In this document: positions 8,013 through 14,567 of the stretch, in pieces
How the letters are laid out: each line of letters opens with the position of its first letter
Position numbering within the stretch: the first letter of the stretch is position 1
DNA from: Gemmatimonadaceae bacterium
Lineage (GTDB): Bacteria > Gemmatimonadota > Gemmatimonadetes > Gemmatimonadales > Gemmatimonadaceae
Direction: 5' to 3'
Assembly (NCBI GenBank): GCA_025356185.1
Contig: JANXUN010000218.1
Coordinates: 1 to 16,764, forward strand
Length of the DNA: 16,764 nt
Translations under genes and position numbers: made by a program
Notes under the pieces: model-generated
Databases searched by the model: none
The model's input: the letters and a program-made list of their open reading frames with translations, nothing else
Told to the model about the DNA's origin: nothing

Positions 8013-8871
8013 ATGAATTACTCGTGAGCATTTCGGCGAGCACCGTGCCCAGTCGATCCGGTGCTTCCTCTGGAGCGACGTGCGCAACTCCTGGCTCGCG
8101 ATGCACGGTTACCAACTGCGTGGTGGCGCGCTCGAGATCGGAGACGAGACGTGCGGTACGTCCGGTGGAGACCAGTGCATCCATCATCCCGACGACCACG
8201 GTAACCGGACACTGCAGTGCGCCGACTGCGAGGCACGATGCGGTATCGCCGCGCGACTGTCGCAGCGCGCGTAGTTGCGCACACGCCGTATTGCGCCCAT
8301 CGCGCGTGCGAAAGGTTTTGAGATACACATCGAGCGAGCGTGCACCGATATCGCGATGCGCATACGCAGGCAGCAGCGCTGCGTGCAACGCGGACGCAAT
8401 CCAGTCTGGTGCGAGCGCGCGAAAGAGCGGTGCGAGCAGCGCAAGCCGGGAGATGCGCCAGCTCACGATGGCGTCACTTGCGCGCGATGCGAGCATTGTC
8501 GGATTTACGAGTGCGAGTCGCGCAACGCGCTCGGGGTGTTCCTGCGCGACGCGCGCGCAAATGGCGGCACCCATCCCATGTCCGACCAGCGACGCGGTCG
8601 GCACGCCCATGACATCGAGCAGGCGCGTGAGTCGCGAGGCATGCGCTGCGATAGTGAGAGACGTTCCACGCGGCGCGTCGCTGCGACCATGCCCCAACAA
8701 ATCGAGAACCAGTACGCGATGACCCTGGGGTAATCGCGGCAACAGGTCTTGCCACATGTGCGACGACGTAAATGCGCCATGCACGAGCACAATCGGATCG
8801 CCGACGCCGCGCGAGCCAAACGCGTAACAATACACGCGCGCCCCGTCGAGGTCGACGAATTCTCCACGCAT
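8011..8871 (-). CDS. Alpha/beta hydrolase-fold protein with Gly in place of the nucleophile Ser
   Basis: A 286-residue alpha/beta hydrolase-fold protein of the epoxide hydrolase/esterase-like group. Visible landmarks are VLVHGAF (oxyanion loop, about 29-35), DLLGHGRSD (57-65), a cap-like helical region (about 130-205), Asp231 in GMMDALVS and His264 in GVAHVAPEE, which fit the acid and base of the usual triad. The nucleophile elbow reads GHGMG (97-101) instead of G-x-S-x-G: residue 99 is Gly, codon GGG. A classical Ser-His-Asp esterase mechanism is therefore not possible at that position, so this may be a non-catalytic or atypical member. No signal peptide. ATG 8871 is chosen because the domain begins just after it; a TTG at 8940 would extend it by 23 unconserved-looking residues. 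There is no clear ribosome site. The substrate is unknown. Confidence 0.88.
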   Translation of the reverse strand: MRGEFVDLDGARVYCYAFGSRGVGDPIVLVHGAFTSSHMWQDLLPRLPQGHRVLVLDLLGHGRSDAPRGTSLTIAAHASRLTRLLDVMGVPTASLVGHGMGAAICARVAQEHPERVARLALVNPTMLASRASDAIVSWRISRLALLAPLFRALAPDWIASALHAALLPAYAHRDIGARSLDVYLKTFRTRDGRNTACAQLRALRQSRGDTASCLAVGALQCPVTVVVGMMDALVSTGRTARLVSDLERATTQLVTVHREPGVAHVAPEEAPDRLGTVLAEMLTSNS

Positions 8872-8965
8872 TAGGAACGCGACCGCAGGCGCGCGTGCGC
8901 AACGCATACACTGATGACAATCATGATCACGCAATCTCAAAGGCGCGCATCACGCTGACAAGCGA

Positions 8966-8995
8966 AAGTGGGGACGCCGTGAGGCGTCCCCACTT
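8966..8995 (-). terminator. Rho-independent terminator of the Spy-like gene
   Basis: A perfect 13-bp stem (AAGTGGGGACGCC with GGCGTCCCCACTT) around a 4-base loop (GTGA on +, TCAC on -), 25 bp past the stop codon of the minus-strand gene at 9021-9434. On the minus strand it continues into TTTCGCTT, a short imperfect U-tract. Its symmetry may let it act in both directions. Confidence 0.85.
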
Positions 8996-9020
8996 GTCCT
9001 ACATCACTACGCCGTGCGAC

Positions 9021-9434
9021 TTAGAGTCCGCCGCGTCCGCGTCCTGCCGGCATCGCTGCCACGTTTGCGTCAAACTTCGCCTTGTCGGCATCCGTCTTCA
9101 GAATCGCCTTGAGCGCTGCGTTGCGATCGGTCGTCATCTTTGCATTCGCGTCGCGCATCGCCGTCATGTCACCGCCGGGCTGCATCGCCGCGCGTGCATC
9201 GGCCTGCTTCTTCATCGCGTCCATGAAGACCGTGTCTGCCTTGGCTGACTGGGCGGGCGTCAGGGTGATGTCCTTGAACATCAAGTCTTTGTTACGAGTA
9301 ACTTGCGCCATCTGCTGCTCTGGCGTCATCGGGCCACGTCCGCCACCACCACCACCACCGCCGCCCTGCGCGTACAGAGGAGCTGCAACTGCGAGTGACG
9401 CTGCGACAACGAACATGCGAAGGGAAATCTTCAT
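9021..9434 (-). CDS. Small secreted Spy-like helical protein with poly-Gly tract
   Basis: A 137-residue exported protein. Residues 1-22 are a signal peptide (KISLR, hydrophobic core, PLYA cleavage after Ala22). A run of nine glycines follows (24-32), then a helical region containing MTPEQQ (36-41) and LTPAQ (58-62), which resembles the LTxxQ motif of the periplasmic Spy/CpxP stress-chaperone family, and a Gly/Arg-rich tail (AGRGRGGL). The Spy relationship is an inference from the motif, size and location; only one good LTxxQ is present. The mature part is rich in Met, Ala, Lys and Asp and has no cysteine. ATG 9434 is the obvious start because the signal peptide begins there, although no clear Shine-Dalgarno is visible. 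The gene is monocistronic: a strong terminator follows and a long spacer precedes it. Confidence 0.85.
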   Translation of the reverse strand: MKISLRMFVVAASLAVAAPLYAQGGGGGGGGGRGPMTPEQQMAQVTRNKDLMFKDITLTPAQSAKADTVFMDAMKKQADARAAMQPGGDMTAMRDANAKMTTDRNAALKAILKTDADKAKFDANVAAMPAGRGRGGL

Positions 9435-9741
9435 CGGTAGGGTTCCGGGTAGGATCTTTAGCGCGGCCTACAGAGCGGTCGCTCGGCGGTCAGCGCTTCA
9501 GTGGTAAACGTAGTACCACTAGAAAGCGTTAATTGTTGGGGCGCAACTAGCAAGGGCGTGATACGAATCACGGGTAAGAAAACAAGGCCGAGGTCGCTGT
9601 TAATCTCTCGTATATCTTCACAACAAACTCGCTCGTTTCGAACAGCAACTTTGCACGATGCCCCGAAAATCTGTGTCGACAGTCGATGAGAATTCTCGCG
9701 TCTACTAGCGAAACGCGTTCGCGCTCGTATGATAGCGCGCT
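9435..9741. promoter_or_regulatory. Intergenic region with two small inverted repeats
   Basis: A 307-bp spacer between divergent genes, noticeably more A+T-rich than its surroundings around 9520-9680. It holds two small dyads: AGTGGTA-N7-TACCACT (9500-9520) and CGTGAT-ACGA-ATCACG (9557-9572), each a possible operator or hairpin. TATGAT at 9728-9733 is a good -10 for the rightward gene. Short ORFs across it on both strands show no recognisable protein character. Confidence 0.45.
9728..9733 (+). promoter_or_regulatory. Candidate -10 box for a leaderless GTG gene
   Basis: TATGAT matches the sigma-70 -10 consensus at five of six positions. Transcription would start about 7 bases later, at or next to the GTG at 9742, implying a leaderless message. 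No convincing -35 box is present at the expected distance, so this is tentative. Confidence 0.35.
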
Positions 9742-10974
9742 GTGACGGTCCCCTCATCCGCTTCTGAACCCGACCTGCCACCGCGCTCGCACGGCGCACC
9801 CCCGCTCGTTGCGGGGTCGATGACGCCTGCCGCCGGATTCTCGGCTGGCGAATCATTGGCGGGCACAGTTATCGCCGCGCCGGTGCTTCCGCCGGCGCCT
9901 CCGGCCCCGCCCGCAACGTTCGCACTCTTGCGCATTCTCGAGCGCGCGTCACCTGCCATTCAGGCGCGCTCGATGGTCGAAGTCGCCTCTCGGCCCGAGC
10001 TGTCGGAGCTCGCTCGTGTGCCATACGGCTCCCGCCAGGGTTGGCAGCTGCTGATGATGCAAGACTCAGACGGGAGCTGGCCTGGAGGCATGCTGACAGT
10101 GCCGACTGGTGCTGGACTCGGAGGCGTCGGGACGATTCTCGCCTATCGACGCCTTGTCGAGCTGGGGTGGGATCCGGAGTCGCCTGGGCTGTCGGCCACG
10201 AAGCGATTGCTCTTTCGGCTACTCGCTGAAGACGAGGATCCGTCGTATTTGGCCGAGATGATGCCCAAATACCATGACGATGAGCTGATTCGTCGTGGGC
10301 GACTGATTTTGCGTGAAGCGGCGGCTGCCGCGCTGGCACAGGCGGGCTACGAAAGCGATCCGCGTCTGCGTGGCGCCGCGCGTCGGCTCACTATGCGGAT
10401 CGGTGCCTATTTGCGCTCGCCCCTAGCGCACAAGCCGTGGATTCGCATCGGTAATCAGCACGTGCTCGCGGCAGAAGCACACGCCCCGTCGTTCTCGACG
10501 CTGCAGATGTTGGCGTATATGCCGCAGTTCAGGAGCGAGCATCACGAGATCATGGATCGCTTATTTACCTATGTGTCGCAGCCGTGGCCTCGGCAGCAGC
10601 CTATGCAGCAGGCGGGATCGCATTTGCTGGAGCAGACGCATCTCGTGTTGGGTGATTTCTTGGCCACGCGCAATTCGATGGATGCCGACATGCCGGCCGC
10701 GTTGGCATGGCTGGAGATCATGGCGCGACTGGGCTTTCTCAAGAGGCATGAGGGGTGGCAGCGCCTGTTTGACCGTTTGCTCGATGATCGCGATCGTAAA
10801 GGGCTCTGGCATCCGCCCCGCTCGGTGGTTATGCCTGAACACGTGCCGTCGTGGGCGTGGCCGGTCATGCGGCTGGATGACAATGCGGATCCCGCGATCG
10901 CCGCATCAATGGACGTGACTTTCCGCCTCGGGCTGATCGCCAAGCTGGCGGGACGAGGGGTCGAGATCGTTTAG
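9742..10974 (+). CDS. Uncharacterised protein with terpene-cyclase-like QW motif (alpha/alpha toroid fold?)
   Basis: A 410-residue protein I do not recognise as a named family. Residues 1-60 are Pro/Ala-rich and probably disordered (PPAPPAPPATF at 50-60). The rest is helical. The stretch GWQLLMMQDSDGSWPG (100-115) resembles the QW motif (Q-x-x-D-G-x-W) of squalene-hopene cyclases, prenyltransferases and related alpha/alpha-toroid proteins, and a Trp-rich segment near the C-terminus (GLWHPPR, 354-360; SWAWPVMRLDD, 370-380) may be another barrel edge. The DxDD catalytic motif of squalene-hopene cyclases is not seen, so a terpene cyclase activity is not claimed. No signal peptide or membrane span is evident. 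The start is GTG 9742, placed just after a TATGAT box; ATG 9820 is an alternative. The stop is 31 bp from the helicase ATG, so the two may be co-transcribed. Confidence 0.8.
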   Translation: MTVPSSASEPDLPPRSHGAPPLVAGSMTPAAGFSAGESLAGTVIAAPVLPPAPPAPPATFALLRILERASPAIQARSMVEVASRPELSELARVPYGSRQGWQLLMMQDSDGSWPGGMLTVPTGAGLGGVGTILAYRRLVELGWDPESPGLSATKRLLFRLLAEDEDPSYLAEMMPKYHDDELIRRGRLILREAAAAALAQAGYESDPRLRGAARRLTMRIGAYLRSPLAHKPWIRIGNQHVLAAEAHAPSFSTLQMLAYMPQFRSEHHEIMDRLFTYVSQPWPRQQPMQQAGSHLLEQTHLVLGDFLATRNSMDADMPAALAWLEIMARLGFLKRHEGWQRLFDRLLDDRDRKGLWHPPRSVVMPEHVPSWAWPVMRLDDNADPAIAASMDVTFRLGLIAKLAGRGVEIV

Positions 10975-11005
10975 GGCTGTGGTATCGATTAGCTTTCATC
11001 AAAAC

Positions 11006-12208
11006 ATGACTGCGATACCACTCGAAATCGAAAACGACGAAACGACCTTCGTCGACTTGGGGCTTGCACCGCCCCTGCTGGATGCCTTGCGAGATGCGGG
11101 CTACGAGCGACCCACGCCGATTCAGCGTGACGCGATTCCCGTTGCGCTCAAGGGACGCGATCTGATCGGCTTAGCGCAAACGGGCACCGGCAAAACCGCG
11201 AGCTTCACACTTCCCATCGTGCAGCGTTTGTTAGGTGGGCCGCGCCGCACGCGCGCGCTGATTTTGACGCCGACGCGCGAGCTGTGTTTGCAAGTCGAAG
11301 AAAGCTTTCGCAAGTATTCGAAGTACGCACCGATCGACGTGATACCAGTGTTTGGTGGTGTCGGGTATGAGCCGCAGGAGAAAGCGTTGCGACAAGGCGT
11401 TGATGCGGTGGTTGCGACGCCAGGTCGATTGCTCGATCACCTCGAAAAACGCAACGTCGATTTTTCGTACCTCGAGACGCTGGTGCTTGACGAGGCCGAC
11501 CGCATGCTCGACATGGGATTTGCACCGCAGTTAAATCGCATTGTCGAACAGATTCCACGGTATCGGCAGACGCTGTTATTTAGCGCGACGATGCCGCCCG
11601 AAGTTGAAGCGCTCGCGCGCAAGTATCTCCGCAAGCCCGTGGTGGTGCAGGTTGGCCGGCGCTCGTCTGCTGCGACGACGGTCACGCACGCCGTCTATCC
11701 GGTGCCGCGTCATCGGAAAAATGAATTGCTCGTGCACCTGCTCACCGCGAGTCATCACGACTCCGTGTTGGTGTTCACGCGTACCAAGAGCGGCGCTGAT
11801 CGCGTGGTGCGCGATCTGGAACGCGCTGGCGTGAATGCCGGCGCGATGCACGCCGACAAGTCGCAGAAGGATCGGGTCAAAGCGCTTGAGGATTTCCGGA
11901 GCGGCAAATTGCGTGTGCTCGTAGCGACCGACATCGCGCAGCGGGGTCTCGACATCTCCGGAATCACGCACGTCATCAACTTTGATGTGCCGCAGCAGGC
12001 GGAAGACTACGTGCATCGCATTGGACGGACGGGGCGCGCCGCGGCGTCCGGAGATGCCTACACGTTTATGTCGGCCGAAGAAATCGGCATGGTGCGCACG
12101 ATTGAACGCACGATCGGGCAGGAGATTCCTCGCGTCAGTGTGCCGGGATTCGATTTCGGCACCGTGGCGGCACCGTCGTCCGCTGTTGCCGTGAGCGTTA
12201 CCGTCTGA
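11006..12208 (+). CDS. rhlE: DEAD-box ATP-dependent RNA helicase, RhlE-like
   Basis: Unwinds structured RNA in ribosome assembly or mRNA turnover. All motifs of the family are present over 400 residues: Q motif (F-x-DLGL ... RPTPIQ, about 15-40), I AQTGTGKT (57-64), Ia PTRELCLQ, Ib TPGRLLDH, II DEAD (162-165), III SAT (193-195), IV VLVFTRTK, V ATDIAQRGLDIS and VI HRIGRTGR (337-344). The C-terminus is short (VPGFDFG plus about 15 residues) with no RNA-binding tail, which fits a minimal RhlE-type core; assignment to rhlE rather than another DEAD-box subfamily is probable but not certain. ATG 11006 is preferred over GTG 10979, which would add nine unlikely residues; neither has a Shine-Dalgarno. 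Its 3' end overlaps the convergent pseudopilin gene by 11 bp. Confidence 0.95.
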   Translation: MTAIPLEIENDETTFVDLGLAPPLLDALRDAGYERPTPIQRDAIPVALKGRDLIGLAQTGTGKTASFTLPIVQRLLGGPRRTRALILTPTRELCLQVEESFRKYSKYAPIDVIPVFGGVGYEPQEKALRQGVDAVVATPGRLLDHLEKRNVDFSYLETLVLDEADRMLDMGFAPQLNRIVEQIPRYRQTLLFSATMPPEVEALARKYLRKPVVVQVGRRSSAATTVTHAVYPVPRHRKNELLVHLLTASHHDSVLVFTRTKSGADRVVRDLERAGVNAGAMHADKSQKDRVKALEDFRSGKLRVLVATDIAQRGLDISGITHVINFDVPQQAEDYVHRIGRTGRAAASGDAYTFMSAEEIGMVRTIERTIGQEIPRVSVPGFDFGTVAAPSSAVAVSVTV

Positions 12209-12650
12209 CACGTCCCAAGCGCGACACGGTGATCGTGTCTTGCACCGCGCCTCGAGAGACGATGACCCGCAGATTGGCCGCGCCGTAACCCAGCCCTGAC
12301 GATTGATAGGAGAGCGAGTCGCGGCTGGCGCTGAGCGCGACTCCAGCGACGTCGTGCAACGCAAGCCGGGCAATGGTGTCAGTGCCGCTGTGGACGACCA
12401 CACGATTGCGTGTCCCGTCAAAGCGTACCGCAGTCCGTTGGCCGGTGGCGATCGCGCGATCGCGCGCAAATGCCAACAGTTCGGCGACGTTTCTGCTGGC
12501 GGCGTGGACCTGAGCACTATCGATGAGCCTCACAATCGTCGAGACCGTGGTCGCCATGCAGATGCCGATCAATGTGATGACCACGAGCTGTTCGACCAAC
12601 GTGGAGCCGGGGTGAGACCGGAGACGGGAGACGGGAGAGGGGAGACGCAA
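12198..12650 (-). CDS. GspH/FimT-type pseudopilin (type IV pilin-like)
   Basis: A 150-residue prepilin-like protein of the GspH/FimT kind, minor subunits of type II secretion pseudopili or type IV pili. The signature is a basic leader ending in HPG, then STLVEQLVVITLIGICMATT: cleavage after Gly15, Glu at mature position +5 and a hydrophobic N-terminal helix. The LLAFARDRAIATGQ stretch is typical of GspH/FimT, and the rest is predicted beta-rich. The start is uncertain. TTG 12650 gives a 15-residue, Arg-rich leader of the right size, but it lies inside a degenerate heptad repeat and has no Shine-Dalgarno. ATG 12755 would give a 50-residue leader and also fits the reading frame. No other pilus or secretion genes are in the window, so this is an orphan. 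It overlaps the convergent helicase 3' end by 11 bp. If neither start works it could be decaying. Confidence 0.8.
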   Translation of the reverse strand: MRLPSPVSRLRSHPGSTLVEQLVVITLIGICMATTVSTIVRLIDSAQVHAASRNVAELLAFARDRAIATGQRTAVRFDGTRNRVVVHSGTDTIARLALHDVAGVALSASRDSLSYQSSGLGYGAANLRVIVSRGAVQDTITVSRLGRVRR

Positions 12651-12695
12651 CGCGGGAGACCGGAGATAAGAGACCGCAGACTTAAGACGGAAGAC
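12612..12695 (+). repeat. Degenerate heptanucleotide array, 12 in-register units
   Basis: Twelve consecutive 7-base units keep exact register: GTGAGAC, CGGAGAC, GGGAGAC, GGGAGAG, GGGAGAC, GCAACGC, GGGAGAC, CGGAGAT, AAGAGAC, CGCAGAC, TTAAGAC, GGAAGAC. The consensus is GGGAGAC, the same as the perfect array at 7905-7967, so this is an older copy of the same repeat. On the minus strand its left half encodes the prepilin leader; the array ends four bases before the codon of the cleavage-site glycine. Confidence 0.9.
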
Positions 12696-12820
12696 CGATA
12701 GTGACGCCGCGTGTGCACGGTGCGTGATGATATCGCGAGCCGCACTGTCGTACATTACCGATATACGGCGAAGCGGTGCATTCCAACGCAGCATCGAACA
12801 TTTTTTCGTAGGTGGCGACG
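12651..12820. promoter_or_regulatory. Divergent spacer between pseudopilin and lipoprotein
   Basis: About 170 bp containing the older half of the heptad array and, from 12700 onward, the presumed promoters for both directions. GATATACGG (12760-12768) reads TATATC on the minus strand and is a weak -10 candidate. AGGTGG at 12810-12815 is a ribosome-binding site five bases before ATG 12821 and decides that start against GTG 12812. Confidence 0.45.
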
Positions 12821-13105
12821 ATGCATTACAAATGGCGCTACATCATCGTGCCGCTCGCGATTACCGCGAGCCTGGTCTCGAGCAGCTGCAACGGCGCGCT
12901 GCCCAATCCCAACGCGGCGCTGACGTCGAGCCAGGCCATGCTGGATTTACAAAACGCGCTGCTGCAAACGCGCGAGGATAATGCTGGCCTGCAGGCGCAA
13001 ATCGACTCATTGCGCGGTGCGGTCGCGTATCAGGACACCATCATTCGACTGTTGGCGACGTCCGCCAACGTATCGGTGCGGCCTCCCGCATCGTCCAATC
13101 CGTAA
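12821..13105 (+). CDS. Small putative lipoprotein with short coiled coil
   Basis: A 94-residue exported protein. Residues 1-23 are a lipoprotein-like signal: basic start (HYKWR), hydrophobic stretch (YIIVPLAITASLV) and SSSC with Cys23. The lipobox is imperfect, since position -3 is Ser instead of Leu, so lipidation is probable but not certain. Residues about 37-75 form short heptads (MLDLQNALLQTREDNAGLQAQ ends this stretch) consistent with a short coiled coil, as in small cell-envelope lipoproteins such as Lpp-like spacers; no family is recognised. The tail is Pro/Ser-rich. ATG 12821 is chosen for its AGGTGG ribosome site; GTG 12812 would add three residues. It is followed after 30 bp by phosphofructokinase with no terminator, so the two are probably co-transcribed, although no functional link is apparent. 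Confidence 0.75.
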   Translation: MHYKWRYIIVPLAITASLVSSSCNGALPNPNAALTSSQAMLDLQNALLQTREDNAGLQAQIDSLRGAVAYQDTIIRLLATSANVSVRPPASSNP

Positions 13106-13135
13106 ATCGTTCTTTCGTCTCGATCAACTTTCCTC

Positions 13136-14215
13136 ATGAGAATCGCGCTTTCTACTGGCGGTGGCGATGCCCCCGGCCTCAATGCAGTTATTCGTGCTGC
13201 CGTCCTCTCTGCGCGCACGCGTGGCTGGGACGTGCTGGGCATCAAACGCGGTTTTTCTGGACTGCTTGGCGAAGATGAAGTCATTAAGCTCACCGCCGAA
13301 ACCGTGAAGGGGATCGGCAGTCTCGGTGGCACGATTTTACGCACGACCAATCGTGGCAGTCCGTTCGCGTATCCGATTCAACAGCCCGATGGCTCGTGGC
13401 TTGAGATTGATCGATCGGACGAACTGGTTGAGAACGCGCGCAACTTGGGCATCGAAGCGATCATCTCCATTGGTGGAGACGGATCGCTCAAAATTGCGTC
13501 GCAGCTGCAAACGAAAGGGATGCGCATTATTTGCGTACCCAAAACGATCGACAATGACGTGGCGGGTACGGTGACGACGTTTGGTTTTGACACGGCGGTG
13601 AACACCGCGATGGAAGCCATCGACAAGTTGCATACGACGGCCGAGTCGCACGATCGCGTAATGGTGCTGGAAGTGATGGGGCGCGACGCGGGATTTATTG
13701 CGTTACATGCGGGTGTCGCCGGCGCGGCCAACGTGATTCTCATTCCCGAAATTGCGTGGGATATCGACGTGATCTGCGAAAAGATCATGGATAATCACGA
13801 GGCGGGTCAGCTGTCTTCGATCGTTGTGGTCGCGGAAGGCTCCAAGCCCAAAGGCGGCACGCAGTCGATTATTGGCGAATCACTACCGGGGCAAGAGCGC
13901 CGGGTTGGTGGCATCGCGGAACGCTTGGGCTATGAAATTCAGCGGCGCACTGGCAAGGAAACGCGATCGATCGTGCTCGGTCATTTGCAGCGCGGAGGCT
14001 CGCCCACCGGGTATGACCGCCTGTTGGCAACGCGCTTTGGCGCCGCGGCGGTGCAGGCAGTGGCGGAAAAGCGCTGGGGTACGATGGTCGCGCTGCAGTC
14101 GCCGAACATCGTGTATCTGCCGATCGAAGAAGTGCTGCGCGAGACAAAGCGGGTGGATCTCAATCATGATGTGGTGCAGGCGGCGAGGATGACGGGGATC
14201 AGCTTCGGCGATTGA
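13136..14215 (+). CDS. pfkA: 6-phosphofructokinase, group III-like
   Basis: Glycolytic enzyme converting fructose 6-phosphate to fructose 1,6-bisphosphate. The 359 residues contain the N-terminal STGGGDAPGLN (6-16), the nucleotide/phosphate loop GGDGS (113-117), catalytic PKTIDND (135-141, base Asp139), MGRDAGF (181-187) and LQRGGSPT (284-291). Gly116 (Gly104 in E. coli numbering) is the residue found in ATP-using enzymes, while Lys136 (Gly124 in E. coli) is the residue of PPi-type and mixed group III enzymes. Gly plus Lys occurs in ATP-dependent actinobacterial PFKs, so ATP use is predicted, but only assay can settle it. It is longer than E. coli PfkA (320 aa), mainly from an insertion around 73-100. 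ATG 13136 has no Shine-Dalgarno. It follows the lipoprotein gene by 30 bp. Confidence 0.96.
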   Translation: MRIALSTGGGDAPGLNAVIRAAVLSARTRGWDVLGIKRGFSGLLGEDEVIKLTAETVKGIGSLGGTILRTTNRGSPFAYPIQQPDGSWLEIDRSDELVENARNLGIEAIISIGGDGSLKIASQLQTKGMRIICVPKTIDNDVAGTVTTFGFDTAVNTAMEAIDKLHTTAESHDRVMVLEVMGRDAGFIALHAGVAGAANVILIPEIAWDIDVICEKIMDNHEAGQLSSIVVVAEGSKPKGGTQSIIGESLPGQERRVGGIAERLGYEIQRRTGKETRSIVLGHLQRGGSPTGYDRLLATRFGAAAVQAVAEKRWGTMVALQSPNIVYLPIEEVLRETKRVDLNHDVVQAARMTGISFGD

Positions 14216-14245
14216 GCCTCGCGAGCGCCCCAGGCACCGAAAACA

Positions 14246-14346
14246 TTTAGGTTTTGAGTTTTGGGTTTGGGTTTTGGGTTATCAACGGGTCCCACAGCGG
14301 CACGGTTGAAAACCTCTAACTCCAACACAAAACCCAGAACCTAAAA
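14246..14346. repeat. Imperfect inverted repeat with telomere-like GGGTTT runs
   Basis: Left arm TTTAGGTTTTGAGTTTTGGG and onward (from 14246) pairs with the reverse complement of the right arm (TTTTAGGTTCTGGGTTTTG, ending 14346), about three quarters of positions matching and more if G-U pairs are allowed. Four GGG tracts lie on the plus strand at 14263, 14269, 14276 and 14287 with spacers of 3, 4 and 8 bases, a borderline G-quadruplex pattern. It lies 30 bp past pfkA and might serve as its 3' structure, but there is no U-tract after the right arm. Confidence 0.6.
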
Positions 14347-14562
14347 GTGGCTGGACACTGGCCGTTCGTTGATAGAACGTGTCCTCCCAATCCCGCCTAA
14401 CTGTCCCCTCGCAAACCATTTTCCCCTGCAGTCTGTAACTTCGGTCACCGTCTGCCGATACTTTCCACCGGTATCGGCTGGCACAGACCATGCCCTAGTA
14501 CGTGATAAACGCCGTGAACCCTGTCCGCTCTCGACGGTGTATACGACGAGCAGCACTTCGAT

Positions 14563-14567
14563 GGAGG
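14563..14567 (+). promoter_or_regulatory. Ribosome-binding site deciding the start of the exported protein
   Basis: GGAGG, five bases before ATG 14573. It is the best Shine-Dalgarno in the window and places the start at the signal peptide (MKRTHLL) instead of the upstream ATG 14561 or the longer open frame from 14369. Confidence 0.85.

Noticed and set aside
7824..8087. Minus-strand ORF reading through the heptad array (SPVSRLP repeats)
   Set aside because: Its repeats are the translation of the 7-bp array; the flanking frame has no protein character and overlaps the TPR and hydrolase genes in another frame.
9501..9689. 62-codon plus-strand ORF in the same spacer
   Set aside because: No ribosome site and no recognisable composition; it overlaps both dyads, so chance is more likely.
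9458..9856. Minus-strand ORF of 132 codons across the 9435-9741 spacer
   Set aside because: Arg-rich N-terminal half is antisense to the start of the toroid-like gene, and no motif or ribosome site is visible.
7905..12695. CRISPR array interpretation of the heptad repeats
   Set aside because: Units are 7 bp, contiguous and without spacers; no cas genes are present.
12698..12794. Longest pseudopilin start at 12794
   Set aside because: Would give a leader of over 60 residues, part of it read from the degenerate repeat; prepilin leaders are usually far shorter.
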